From the NCBI GenBank assembly GCA_001247695.2, contig LGRX02035486.1, positions 1 to 64,000 on the forward strand: a DNA stretch of 64,000 nt. Direction: 5' to 3'. How positions within the stretch are numbered: position 1 is the first letter of the stretch; every line of letters starts with the position of its first letter. Source of the DNA: Cymbomonas tetramitiformis. Its lineage: Eukaryota > Chlorophyta > Pyramimonadophyceae > Pyramimonadales > Pyramimonadaceae. The notes beneath the pieces were generated by a model, which had not been told where the DNA came from, ran no database searches, and worked only from the letters and a program-made list of their open reading frames with translations. Shown piece after piece: positions 1 to 12,296 of this stretch. The position numbers and the translations under genes were made by a program.

Positions 1-243
1 CTCCGTTCCAGGGCCCGGCGCTCCTCAAACTCTCGCTACAAGCTCCCAGCTTCCTTGCAACTCCGTTTCAGGGCCCGCGCTCCTCAAACTCTCGCTACAA
101 GCTCCCAGCTTCCTTGCAACTCCGTTTCAGGGCCCGGCGCTCCTCAAACTCTCGCTACAGGCTCCAGCGTCCTTGCAGCTCCGTTTCAGGGCCCGGCGCT
201 CCTCAAACTCTCGCTACAGGCTCCCAGCGTCCTTGCAGCTCCG
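1..243. repeat. Tandem minisatellite, about 60-bp unit, four copies
   Basis: Four consecutive copies of a roughly 60-bp unit (key words CTCCGTTTCAGGGCCC, CTCAAACTCTCGCTACA, CTTGCA) run from the left edge to about 243, differing by a few bases. The array probably continues left of the window. Overlapping open frames here exist only because the unit length is near a multiple of three. Confidence 0.85.
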
Positions 244-394
244 GCAGATGTTCCCTGAAAGCAGATGGACTTAAACCTGCAGAGACCCCTTTCGACACAC
301 GACGCACACACACGGCGTTTGCCTCTTGCCACCACTTCGCAGCCGTGACATGTGGGCTACTGCCTTCCTGATCACGCAAGGGTGGGGGACGCAC

Positions 395-1453
395 CCAGCC
401 CATCGGTGCCACACGCTGCAGAGCACGGTACACCGGGTTGCCTCTCCGTTCGTACTTCTTCTTGCCTTCCTCATCCTCACCTCCGAGCTCCTCGTCGAGC
501 TGAACCGCCACCCGGGACGCAAGGCGCCAAGGCTCAGGCCGCAGCCTTACTGGAGACACAGATGTGAGCGTGGTGAGGGGGGCTCCGGCGCCGACATGGG
601 GATCCGTGAGGGGCATGGGAAGGAGGAGGGGCTCGCCTGCAGGTCCCGGGTATTCTCTGAGGTGCTGCTTGAATGCCCGCGCCCAGCGAACCGCGATGTC
701 GTGTTGACCACGCCTGCGTTTCGGGCAGGTCGCCAGTGCTCAGCAGATCACCCGAAAAAGCCCTCTATCGGCAGGGGTCCACAGGCGCGAGGCCTTGGGT
801 AAGCCCCCGTTGCGCCAGCGGACGCCGTGGCAATCGCCCTGGACCTCGGCGGCATCGGCTCGCGTAGTGTGCCCGCACAGAGGGCCAGAAAGAAGGCTCA
901 GCAGGACCGCATCAGGCACAGCACCGGACCGGCTGAAGAAGTGTGGAGGGCCCTCCTCCCGGCGGCGACCGCAAGAGCAAACTCTTGAGGTCGCAGACGC
1001 AGACTCCGAGAGACGGTGGGGTATGAGGAAAGAAGCGGTCGCCACTCCAGAGCTGAGATGGCCGAACAGCAGCGCGGTGTGCACCACAGACTCCACCGCA
1101 CGCGTATTCGCGAGCATGTGCCGGTCGGTGTCACACACGAAAGCAGCTGAAAGTTGGTCTGAGATACGAAAGCAGCGGTGGGTCTCTTGCGGGATGAGGG
1201 CTCCGCACACGTAGAGTCGGCCTCCGCGAGGCCGATCCCTGCGCTCACCTGGTCGTCCGGCGGCGGTCGCGCTTGAGCCGGCCTCTGCGACGGCAAGGTT
1301 CTCAACGACGACTAAATCGTCGATGTCTTGAAGCTCGCTGAGGTCTTGGACAGGAATGTTCGTCTGCATCGTCCCAACAGAGCAGCGCGTGAGTGCGGAG
1401 TGGGAGGGGGTCTCGAACAGCGATCGTACACACGAGGCCAAAAGATTGATCAC
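395..1453 (-). CDS. Possible exons of an unrecognised minus-strand gene
   Basis: On the minus strand a 155-base segment (549 down to 395) has an acceptor ending CTCCAG, a donor GG|GTGCGT and a charged product containing DEELGGEDEEGKKKYERRG, which looks like real coding sequence. Upstream, 1453-740 is open for 237 codons, but I recognise no domain in it and could not join it in phase to the first segment. I infer a multi-exon gene of unknown function that may continue leftward. It could equally be chance open frame in GC-rich DNA. Confidence 0.22.
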
Positions 1454-1499
1454 AGTTCCGAGTGGGGGGAAGTGCCCGTGACACTCGAGACGGAATAGA

Positions 1500-4070
1500 G
1501 CGGCACGGCTTACTCCTTGAGTCTTCCTTTCAGATGAGCGTGCGAATGTGACATCGGGTTAAGTGAGGACCATCGCACGAAGACAAGACATAGCGTAGCG
1601 CGGGCTGCAGGAGTGGCGTGCTGTGAGTATATTGGTGGCAAGCACTTAACTCTGATTTGGTTAAGATCGGAATTTTACAAAGACCGGTGGATAAGTTAAG
1701 GCGGAGAAAGAAGCGGAGCAGGCAGTAGAGCATGTGGTGGCATAAGGGATGGTTCACCTCCGCGTGATAGATGCCGGATATCCCCGCCAAGTTGAGCTTC
1801 TTGCGAACCTGAGGAGGGATCACAGTGTCAGACTACAGCGAGAGTGCGGCCATCGAATGGCAAGGGCAAGCAAGGATAGCAATCCACGGCAAGCGGTACG
1901 CCCGAGTGCGGAAGACGAAGAAAGATGTGCCCGCACAACGGAACGTTGCTGAAGCCAGTGTTGTGGAGTGTTGGCCTCTGGTTTTATGCAGTGTCAGAGA
2001 GGGTTGCTAGAACGGGCGAGCAGTACGAGAGAGCCCTCTGCTTAAGTCGAAGTTCGATCAAGGTGAGAGTATGGTCACTTCAGACAGAATGAGTATGCTA
2101 GTCATAACGGTATTCTAAAGACAAAGTGGCATGGGATCCACGTCGAAAGTAGAGACCGCGTGAGAGGCTACGGCAAAAAGCGGGAGGAGACGGGTTACCC
2201 GCTCGGAGAACACGTCATAGTCATTGCCTGGGGGAAGAGCAATCGCTACCTTCCTGCAAAGCGAGAAAAGAAATCCGGGATGTGAATCGATGAGGGACTT
2301 CTCAGTAAGATGCGCCGACCAAAAAAAAGTAACACTGAAACACGCAAGCGACACCTGAGATCGTCATATGATTCGAGCCGGTGCGTGACAATAAAGTAGG
2401 TGCACGCAAGTCAAAAAAGGCAAAAGGAGGGACACCCCATCAACTTCAACGAACTTCAAATCACTACGGTACAAGTAAGGAAAGAAAGTTGCGGCACTAG
2501 CGATCGCAGTTTCAGCTTGCGTCACGCAGCTTGGCGAGGGACGGGATTGTAAGACGGCGATAAGGCAAAGCAAAGACAAGCGAAGAAGCGCAGCTTTAGG
2601 AAAGGACGACAAAAGAAGGGGGGAGCTAGCAGCAGTCCGATCGTCGTCTTTGAACGCATTAGAACGCTAAATGAAAAGCACAGGTATGTGCAAAAGGCGA
2701 GGTCTAAGTTTTAACCTCGTGGCTATTCTGGCTTGACCAGTGGAAAAGGAATAAACAAGGGTGCTTTTCAGGATCGCAAATAGACGAGTAAAGTGGAAGA
2801 CAAACAGAGTGGTTCAACCTGCGAGGTTTTGAACCGCCACGTACAGACACCAACACCACGCGCTCGTGACATTCTTCGTTAACTTGAGTACTCATCCTCC
2901 CACTATTTAGAGAAGCTGTCAAAACGATGTTGGAAAATTCAGGATTAAGTGTGATCAAACTGATGCGTGGTGATGTCCTTTCAAGTGATAGTACCAAATA
3001 CGGACCCTTGTATACTCACCTCTTTACAGGCGTGGTAAGCACAAAACTCTTGGGGGCTATATGCTATCACTGCGGATCTACACTAGCACGTCAGTTATCA
3101 GAAGCAAAGGCATGCATATCGGTGCTAGTATATCCACGCAGGCCTATTCTTCTGAAGATCTGTCTGCCTTGGCGGGAAGGTCACACACTATTGGGATCTG
3201 ATGGTTCAAGAAAAACACCCACGCGTCCAAGTGCCTAATTAGCGCGAGCGGGCACATCAAAAGTTTGTTTTTCTCCCTCATCTCGCTCTTGACACTTGTG
3301 TGCTGACCGATCGGATGACCGCGACCGTTGCGTGACCATCCGATCGCTTGCCCATCCAGAATGCTCCAGACCACAGACGAGATTCCGGAACTCCCGTCCG
3401 GAACTCCGGATGCGAATCTCCGATCCGGAATCGCCGGTTCCGAGATCTGGAATCGCCGGTTCCGAGATCTGGAATCGCCGATCTCGGGAGTCCAGAACAT
3501 AACGTAAAAGGTCTGATCGGGCGGTCACAGAGACGGTCGGGTGAACCGGTAAAAAAAACAATGGTGGACACATACAAGAAATGGAAATTTTCTGCTGGCG
3601 CGTCAGGGCACGGGCAGCTCACATGTTTCCATCTTGCAAGATGGATATTATTTCAGCTATTGTTGTTTAAATATATATATATTCGATGTTGACCTCACTC
3701 TTTCCATCTCGTTCTCAACGCCTGAGTCAAGGACGCCTCGTGATTTTCGCTCGATCTCCTCGTGAGTTCATTGCTGCACGGTCCCGCTCACTCTTCCACC
3801 AAGGTCCACCATCTTTCCACCGATGGTCGGCCATCTTTCCACCAATGTTCGACCATCTTTCCGATTCCGTGAAAATTCTATAATATGCTGCATGTCCGTG
3901 TTCCTCGGTACGACTGCGCTTTCCCTGCCCCTAATTCTTGACTCGGTATTGTGCGTTGCGGCAGGGCACGCTGGGGGACTCGAAGCGACTGAAGCCGACG
4001 CGTAAGGTGGTATATGTGCACGCACACTTACATATTCGTGTACACTTGAGTCACCTGGACGTGAAGGACA
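1500..4070. other. Stretch without a recognisable gene
   Basis: Only short open frames without family resemblance or convincing splice signals are visible. A small stem (GTGGTTCAA with TTGAACCGCCAC) lies near 2811-2842. 3390-3490 holds a short tandem repeat of a palindrome-rich unit (GAATCGCCGGTTCCGAGATC, about two and a half copies). An AT run lies at 3669-3683. Confidence 0.6.
3390..3490. repeat. Short tandem repeat of a palindromic unit
   Basis: The word GAATCGCCGGTTCCGAGATC recurs about every 23 bases, two and a half times. Each unit contains near-palindromic halves (CCGGAATCGCCGGTTCCG), so the tract can fold. No gene is associated with it. Confidence 0.7.
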
Positions 4071-7000
4071 ATGGGTCTGGAGAGAGATGAGAAAGCTATT
4101 CTCACCGGAGCAGCTTTAATTGCTGTTTTCTCCCTCGGCGTGGGTGCACTCTGCCTTCACTTGGGAGATGCTTGGGGCAAGAAGGCGAGCTCAGGAACAC
4201 GACGCAATTTTTGGAGTGGCCCGATTTCTCTGCTCTTCGGGGGTACGTCAACCGCGGAGATGGCGCATGGCTGGGTAAAATGGAGCTTGCCGATCCTCGT
4301 CGCTGGGTGCGTTGCGACTTTCATCAAAGGCCAGGTGCTCATGTCATGGGGCTTTAAATATAAGGTTGAAATGACCGGCTTCGAATACAAAGAGTCGTTC
4401 GAATACAACATCGACACGTCGGTTTCGGCGCTCTGGCTGTACGACAATGAAGTCTTCGCGGTGTTGCTGGCGGCGCTGTCACTGTTGTGGCCCCACATCA
4501 AGGTGAGCCAGCGCCACATGGAAGCGCTCTGCTCCTGCTCTAACTTCCAGATCTAAGCTTACTGCTTTGTTTACTGACCGAGCTGTAAGGGCGCGTGGCG
4601 TGCAGCTGCTCTACGCTTTGGTTTTGTACTACCTACCCCTCAACGTCACCTACAAATCGTACGCGCTTATTCCCAACATACCTACGCCTCGCAGCCCCAT
4701 CCAGCGTCCTATCAGGAAGCGCACCTCAGCCCTCGTTAAGCTCCGGAAGCTTAGTATATGTCGCAGCCGCACCACCTTACTTTTGCCTCATCATTCGCCT
4801 TTATTATACACACTGTACCGTCACATGTAAACATGTATATGTTATAGTGTAGGTGCGCGGCGCACATATGTGCGCCAATTTCAGTACAGGTGCGCTAACA
4901 GTGGTAAATCGTACGCTGTAAAACCATATAAACCAACGATGATATCAATTAACGCATCGTGAAACACATCTTGTTTGAGATATTCAATATCATGGGCGTT
5001 TTGTGTGGTTTTACAGTGGTTTTACACGTATATGTATATATATATCCTCAACCTTACTCCTTATACTTGACCTTAAACGGGCGATTCGCTCGAGAGAGCT
5101 GCTGTCCTTCATTTTCGGGCAAGGCTAAGTCCACACGCAGCCGGAGGACCTCATCCACCTCGTCTGACTTGTCTGGGCTCGCAACTCACAATCTTCCGTG
5201 TGCTAACTTTTTTGAACCTTGCCTGACGAGCCTGTGCATACGTGCACCTCGCGCTCAATACTGAACCGCTTTCTTTGGCCTTTGTGGTGTTCCGGCACAC
5301 GAGTGTAGTTTCCAGCAGAGCTCTTATCAATCCTTTCAGGCCCTTGTGGGAAATCCTGGAACCCTAACGATAATCCGTCTCGGTCCTAGTGGCCCACATC
5401 ATCTTATTCAGCCCTTCGAAGCGCCTGTATGTACCTGGACAAGGCTCGGCATGTTGGTGATTTTTTAGGCTCGTGGGCCCTGTATGCAGCACGTAGCCCT
5501 CTGACTGCCTCTCGCTCTGACCTTTGCCGATCACTCTGCGCCAAGCAACTCGGGTCAGGCATGATACAGTAGGCTGGTTGCCGGAGATATGAGCTGCATT
5601 GTAAACGGCTTCAGCTCCCGGGCCTAAGGGTGCCTACTTTGCAACATGGCGCTCGATGCTGAGCCAGCAGTCTCATAATTCTTTTCGTCGCTGTCATCCA
5701 GAATGTCGTACAGCTCCTCCCCGCCACCTGCAGGATAAATTTCGGGTGTTTTGTACACAACTGTGGCCTCCTTCTTGAAGGTTATGCGAGGATCGGGTCA
5801 CGGTGGCAGGCGTGTGTCACTATACCTGTGGCTCGACACCTTGGGCCGCTGGAATCACCTGGATATCATTGTTGTCAATTTTATGCTGTCGACCGTTGAC
5901 CTGAATTCCGGTTTCTTCGAAGCATACGCCTACACGCTGGACGGTGTGTGGAGTCCCATTCTTCATTATGCTGAAGATTTGCTGACCACAAGTGAACGCG
6001 GTTTTCTATTATTGCATCGAGAGCGTGCCAGTGGGTTCTGAAGGCACAAGCTATGTTTCTAGTAGTATGTGGGCCGTGATCTGCATCGATCCCAGATTTC
6101 CCCTTGCACTGTGCACTGTTTCGAGGCGCGCTGTGTTGATGTGCCTGCAATAGTTGGTTGACACCGCTCGTCCAATGGGCCCTTTGCTTTTTCTGCAAGC
6201 ACGTTTTCCTCGCTTTTCCGCGACAATGGACCGTTTGCTTGTTCGGTCATGACATACCCAAATCGCAAGAATGAACTCTTGCCTTTGCTAGTGCCGCAAG
6301 CAGGGGCCTTGCGTCCTTTCCATAGTTATCCTTCGTTTGTGAGGCAACTTTATTGGAACTGAAAAAACTTGAGGGCCCAAGGGAGGGCCACGCTCGTAGA
6401 CAGGATGACAGGGTGAGTGAGTTATCATCCCTCACATCATATTGAAACGCATAGAAGAAGTGCAAGAGAGGGAGGGGAATGGGCGGGACGCAGGGTCATA
6501 TGTGTACTGTATGGCAGTAATCATGTCGCAGGGAATCGGGCACCTGGTCATCGAGGAGACCCGTGTAGCAATGAGAAATGCCGAAGCCCAGGTGGGGCCT
6601 TGGTGAGGTCTCCGTTGGCATCTTTGGTGAGTATTTTGTTGAGAGAGGTGGGGATGGCAGTGAGGGCACTGGTGAGACTGCTGGTGAGGATGCTGGTGAG
6701 ACAGCCGGTGAGGGCACTGCTGAGAGTGGCCTAGGGTGCAGGTGAGCATGCGATATGGAAGGAGTTTCCCTGGCCTGTGTCTCTCGCATGTGATGCGCGT
6801 TACTTTCATCCGTGCTTCCCCTTCCTGAAGCGATGACCTTTTCCAGTGTCAAACACTGAAGCACTGGACACCTGTATGCGCCACGTGTAGGCACGTCTCT
6901 GCCACCTGGTGTTACACACTGGAAACCTGTATGCGCCACGTGTAGGCACGTCTCTGCCACCTTGTGTTACACACTGGAAACCTGTATTCGCCACGTGTAG

Positions 7001-10000
7001 GCACGTCTCTGCCACCTAGTGTTACACATTGGAAACCTGTATGCGCCACATGTAGGAACGTCTCTGCCACCTAGTGTTACACATTGGAAACCTGTATGCG
7101 CCACGTGTAGGCGCAGCTCTGCCACCTTGTGTGCTACGTTTGTGGATAGTGCTGGCGGCGTCCTTGAGAAACCGCAAAGGGTGGGAAGGGCATTCGGCCC
7201 AGGAAGAGGGGGCACTGGAGGATGATGAGAAGGTTGCCTTTCTCCGAGACAAGGAGGGTACTGTCGGCCACACGCCGTACGGCTCAGTACGTCTCTGCAA
7301 CGTTCTCAGCACCCTACATCAAAGTGGTGCTTAATGTTGACAATCCGTTCCTCAGGCTTGCCTGCCTCAATGAGGATGTGTTTGGCTATCTTTCATTGTA
7401 CAATAGCGTGATACTTCCTCTGCGAGCATACGTGCCGTGATTCTCCTCTCAGTGTGCCAATCGAGCTAAGCTTATGGCATTGGCTGGATGTACTGTGCGT
7501 GGAGGGAGAGCCAGGGGGCTCAGAGACACGTCCTCGTGCAATTTTGTGTGGCTGCAAGGCCAAGTTTGGAGCGGAGCTTTCTGTGGGCGTGCGGTGATAC
7601 CTGCAATAGAGTGCAGGTGAAGGCCGTGCTGGGAGCAGAGTGGAGCCCCGGCTGTGCTGGGAGCAGAGTGGAGCCCGGCTGTGCTGGGAGCAGAGTGGAG
7701 CCCCGGCCGTGCTGGGAGCAGAGTGGAGCCCCGGCTGTGCTGGGAGCAGAGTGGAGCCCCGGCTGTGCTGGGAGCAGAGTGGAGCCCCAGCTGTGCTGGG
7801 AGCAGAGTGGAGCCCCGGCTGTGCTGGGAGCAGAGTGGAGCCCCGGCTGTGCTCGGAGCAGAGTAGGGCTTCCGGGGCTGCCGGGCTGTGTCGGGACTGG
7901 GGTTGCGGCCTCCGAGGCTGTCTGGTCCAATGCAGGGCGGCTTCTTCGCATGGGTACGGAGGGGGTTCCCGTTTCCCCCAGTTTTCCTGATCGTTGCTTG
8001 CCCCTTGCAAGCTAGATGAAGGCCGTATGCCGGAGGAGCTTCAGGTGCCGGCCGTGCCAAAGAAGTCCATCCAAGATGCGCCTGAAGATGACAGGAGCTG
8101 GGCGCTGTGCGAGGTGAGTCGTCACTTCCTCAACACCGAAATCCGTGCAGCTCCAGTTTCCAGGTTGATCTTCATTTTCCTCACTCGTCCGCTCTCTTTC
8201 CTTCCATTCCACTCCCGCCACCCTCGCCATCCACTCCACTCCTTCCCAGCTCCCCTCCTCGGCCTCCCTCCTCCACCGCATCTCCCGCTTCACCATTTGC
8301 TGGGGCCCTCCCAGCTCTCATCTTTATTCAATTCCCGTTCAGCTTTGCTCTCCCCCATTATCCCGCTATCCACACACTAACCGGGCTTGCCCGAACCCTA
8401 TGGCAACACATCCTTGTTTCACTTCAAGGTGTGTGAATATTGCCATCCTCCTCACCGCCCTCGCCCGCACTCCCATCCCCAACCTCCACTCTTGTCCCCA
8501 CTCTTCAATCGGTCCGCAGCCTGCTCCTCAAATGCTGCCTTCTCCGCCAGAAGGTGAGCTGGACCTGAAGGTGGAAAACGTGGGACGTGGAGTCATGAAT
8601 GCGTGCCATCGCAGACTTAGAGATGTCCATGGGTCATGAATGCGTGCCATTGCAGTCTTAGGGATGTCCATGGGTCATGAATGCGTGCCATCGCAGACTT
8701 AGGGATGTCCATGGGTCATGAATGCGTGCCATTGCAGTCTTAGGGATGTCCATGGGTCATGAATGCGTGCCATCGCAGACTTAGGGATGTCCATGGGTCA
8801 TGAATGCGTGCCATCGCAGTCTTAGGGATGTTCATGGGTCATGAATGCGTGCCATCACAGGCTTAGGCATCTCAATCGACGGGAGTCCAACCCGGCACCG
8901 ACGGAGAGCGAGCCTCCACACGACATAGCAGCGCCAACTTTCGGGGAAGAGGGGGTTCCCTGCAGGCCCCCCCAGGCTGGCAGACTTTTCTCGAATCCAC
9001 GAGCATATCAGACGAGCTATCCATCGACTAACATAATTTGGACCGGTTGTGCTTGTTTGCCTTAGTCACGCCATCACCACGCGCGCACATAGAGCTTGCC
9101 ATGCAAGGGGCAAACTGCCCACCTACGGGCGCCGCATGACTACCACAGAAGCAGGCTTGACACCATCGCAGCAGTGGTCAACCTGTACCTCTAGTTGGGG
9201 GTCCCAATCCCGACAGTGTGGGAGAAATGTGCGCTTGATACCTGCGGGGGTGCGGTGGACACGAGCGCCATTGCATGGGGCACCCCCAGCGGGACATGCT
9301 CGTATATCGCTGCCAATTGGCGTTCGCGAGATGGATTTCTGCAAGGCACTTTGTTGCAATCATCTCCGGACAAGGATTGGGGTCTGGTGATCGGGGCTTC
9401 CTTGGCCTTCACTGAGAGGGGCTGCCGTGTTGAGTGTTGATTCACACCCAGCCGTGAGCAAGCTGCCTGGACGGCTTCTAGGGCCAGCTTCGAAGGGCGG
9501 ATTGGGGGAGGGTGCCCTGCAGGTGGCGCCGACGATTTTCCCACGGGCGGCGTTGTATGTCCCAGCGATGCAGCTGATCTCGTTCACACTCTACATCACA
9601 GCCTTGGCTCTCACCAGCTACATCACATTCTACACCGTACACACTCCCACCCCATTTCCCGTGTAATAGTCACGATGTATTGCGCCGATTGCATATCTCT
9701 GTAGTTAAGGTAGCACCCCGGGCTGAGCTTTTGGACACACCTTGTATCGAGGTGTTATGCCCACGCGTCTCGAGCCGTGCCTCCATGCCGCCCTGTCACA
9801 CGGGAGTTGCAATAGGTGCTGGGGGAGGCGCATGCGTGAGTGTGGGATGCTGGATAACCCCCATCTCTATCTCCCTAGTCCCGAACAGCTTGCGTTTGGG
9901 CTCATTGCAAACCATGGCAGCTTCCATATTTCAGAATTGGAAACCTTTCGTTTTTATCAGAATGTGGGCATCTGCCCATTTTGTGGATCACAAAAGTCGC

Positions 10001-11517
10001 ATTTTACAAATTGGTTGACTGTGTGACTTGACTGGGATGAGCCATTGCAGCCCTCCACTTTTGCCATGCTGTTCTGTGCTGCAGCTACCGCTTGACCTCG
10101 AGTACGATGATCTGGCGCTTACTATCAGTGAGACATCCACCAAGTGAGCCCCGACCTTAGCTCAGCGCCCCTTAACTCAGGGGCATAAGCGGATTGGACA
10201 ATGATTTGCCATATAAATTTGCCATATTCAAATGTACGAAACTATCACGGTATTGCACTTCATGCCATTACTCTCGCAGCATCGAGAGTATTGAGGGAGA
10301 TCAGTGGCAATCTCGCGTTTAAGGAGGTCTGATACGTTTGTTGTGCCTGTATCTGCGCCAAGCACACACACACCAAACGCCGTTTTCAGTGGACCCGGTG
10401 ACTTGTCACTTTTGAGCAGCTGTTCGATGCAGATCATATTTGTCGAGCACACAAAAGTATCAGAGCATTTGCCAATCAACCATCAAAGAGGACATGACTC
10501 CATATCAAAGATGTATATGATGAGTTGTCCTTCCCGGATGAGCATAAGCCAAACTGATGCTCTGGGTATGTGGCGCTGCGGCGCGCATGTTGGCCAGCCA
10601 TGATAGCGCCATCCATTCAGTGTTCCGGGTACAGCATGCCACAACCACGCCCTCTTCTGAATGTATGCATTCATCCTTTAGTGTGATGGTCGGATCGGTT
10701 TTAGCGTGTCTGATGCTGTTTGATATGTGTGGCACCTGCACAGGTGCATGAATTCCCACGCTGATAAATGGTATGACCGGGTGGGTGTCATCTTCATCGG
10801 CTTGCTGGTGTGTTTCCTATTGCAACCTACCCGCCCACTCACCCCATCCACCCAGCCGCGAGGAGCTGGCCCGTTTTGCTATCCCGGGACTGACCTGTGT
10901 GGACCAATGACAGCTGGGGATAATTGCACGGGCCGCTCATGTGGACTGAGGCGCGGCACTTGGATGTGGCGATGCAGGTCCTTTGCTTCACCACCATCGT
11001 CCCAGCCGTGCGCATGCTATGCCAAGCATGGCAATGGTTTGGCCGCCTGAGCCCCAAGCAACGCTGCACTTTGGACCATGTTGTTGAGGTATCCACCTTC
11101 TCCGCAACAACCATTCCGCACTTGCTCCTTGATGGCTGACATCCAAACCACGAGGCTTGATTAGGCATTGAATTCCGGGTGCTTTGTTGAAGGTTGTGGG
11201 GGGAGGGGAATTCGCCAAGAAAGTACACCAAGTTGAAGAGGGGCTCGATTTTTGTATTCGGTGTGGCGGCTTACCGGGAGGTTGGCATGAACCTGCAGGT
11301 GGCAACTTTATGGTCCGCCTTGGATGTCTCCCTGTTTGCAGGGTTCCTCGTTGCCCTAGGTGTCAAGGATCTAACCAAGGACATTATCGAATGCCCTTGG
11401 ACTGAGGACCCCTGCTTTTATATTGAAATGGACTTGGAGAATGGCTTCATGGTCGGCCTAGCCGCTGTTCTCATGGGTTATATTGTCAATATAACCATGG
11501 CACATATCGACAAAACG
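4071..11517 (+). CDS. Multi-pass membrane protein resembling PqiA (paraquat-inducible protein A), partial exon model
   Basis: Supported exons are 4071-4502 (starts ATG), 4606-4658, 5810-5943, 8012-8113, 9574-9636, 10744-10807, 10978-11088 and 11299-11517. The first three join in phase, as do the last three; at least two connecting exons and the 3' end are unresolved. Exon 1 gives a hydrophobic N-terminus and ends AALSLLWPHIK; exon 2 continues LLYALVLYYLPLN; exon 3 reads YLWLDTLGRWNHLDIIVVNF. The C-terminal exons read IVPAVRML and then VATLWSALDVSLFAGFLVAL. The paired 'W-x-x-LD-V/I' segments at the start of membrane helices are what I associate with PqiA, which carries the module twice. Bacterial PqiA acts in membrane lipid transport; a role here is inference. 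Introns carry three minisatellites (6.86-7.13, 7.63-7.87, 8.59-8.87 kb). Confidence 0.55.
4960..5809. other. Presumed intron, no element recognised
   Basis: The stretch between the second and third supported exons of the membrane-protein gene shows a TATATA run near 5034-5044 but no repeat array and no convincing exon. A small missed exon cannot be excluded. Confidence 0.4.
6856..7131. repeat. 55-bp minisatellite, five copies, intronic
   Basis: Five copies of a 55-bp unit with the key words ACACTGGAAACCTGTATGCG and CCACGTGTAGGCACGTC. The core CACGTGTAGG is changed to CACATGTAGG in one copy. It lies in a presumed intron of the PqiA-like gene. Confidence 0.9.
7625..7866. repeat. 28-bp minisatellite, about 8.5 copies, intronic
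   Basis: Unit GTGCTGGGAGCAGAGTGGAG followed by CCCCGGCT, repeated with near-perfect identity; one copy lacks a C and one has GGCC in place of GGCT. Three-frame openness of both strands produces spurious long frames here. Confidence 0.92.
8585..8870. repeat. 41-bp minisatellite, about 6.5 copies, with alternating variants
   Basis: The unit starts TCATGAATGCGTGCCATYGC and continues AGWCTTAGGGATGTCCATGGG. Copies alternate between CGCAGACTTA and TGCAGTCTTA for several units, so the real period in that part is an 82-bp dimer. Confidence 0.9.
10221..10472 (-). repeat. Dispersed repeat, copy A (inverted relative to copy B)
   Basis: Read on the minus strand, this segment matches 11766-12088 on the plus strand over most of its length. 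Shared words include CTGCTCAAAAGTGACAA, GGGTCCACTGA, GCAGATACAGGCACAA and TAATGGCATGAAGTG. It probably represents a decayed mobile sequence present twice in opposite orientation. Confidence 0.8.
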
Positions 11518-11765
11518 GTAAGTGTGCGTATTCTCTCCAACCTGTGAGGTCAGAAGTGTCAATGATAAGCATCGGCCAGATTATATGTGACCATTAGGCG
11601 ATATGCAGTATGTAGTGGATATGCAGTTTATTGGTTGGGATGGGGAATACTCCCCTATCTTCCTCTGACTGTCTTCGTTGTGGATTGGCGTTATGCGATA
11701 TTATTATCTAGGAAGGGAAAATGGACCATGCAAATGTGTTTTATATGTGGCCGCGTCTTCTTTGA

Positions 11766-12088
11766 TTTGCAAATCCTCTGATACTTTTGTGGGTTTAACA
11801 ACTATTATTTGCATCTGGTGCATATTGAAAACATATCCGCGCTTGCTCTTCCACTTCTATCCCTTAATTATGCAACAGCTGCTCAAAAGTGACAACTAAC
11901 CGGGTCCACTGATAACAGCGTTTGGTATGTTTGTGCTCTTCGCAGATACAGGCACAAAAAACGTATCAAATCTCCTTAAACGAGAAATCGCCACTGATCT
12001 CACTCAATGATCTCAATGCTGTTGGAGTAATGGCATGAAGTGAAATGCTGTTTTTGTCTACCGTAGATTCCTACATTTGAATATACTA
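11766..12088 (+). repeat. Dispersed repeat, copy B (inverted relative to copy A)
   Basis: Partner of 10221-10472, in opposite orientation, with an extra stretch of about 60-70 bases near 11818-11877. The pair brackets the last recognised exons of the PqiA-like gene. No open frame survives in this copy. Confidence 0.8.
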
Positions 12089-12296
12089 TAGATCCAGCAA
12101 ATGACACAGCCCGAAAGTGATCGTGCACATTCAAATATTACCGGTAAATGCCATTTACACTATAGCCCCAGTAAGCCGCGACTTGCACATTTGGTGACAA
12201 TCGAAAGAGCAGTATGTGATTTGTGTCACTTACATTACACTGGAATTCTGGTCACAACTGCTACTGCTTCTGATTCTCCTTCTACTATTATGATTG

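Noticed and set aside
2800..2850. tRNA or riboswitch-like stem (GTGGTTCAA / TTGAACCGCCAC)
   Set aside because: An isolated short stem without further arms or promoter boxes.
6856..7131. CRISPR-like array (regular repeats)
   Set aside because: The units are directly adjacent with no unique spacers; it is a minisatellite in eukaryotic DNA.
7393..8060. Overlapping frames of about 140-205 codons on both strands
   Set aside because: They are products of the 28-bp minisatellite, which lacks stops in several frames.
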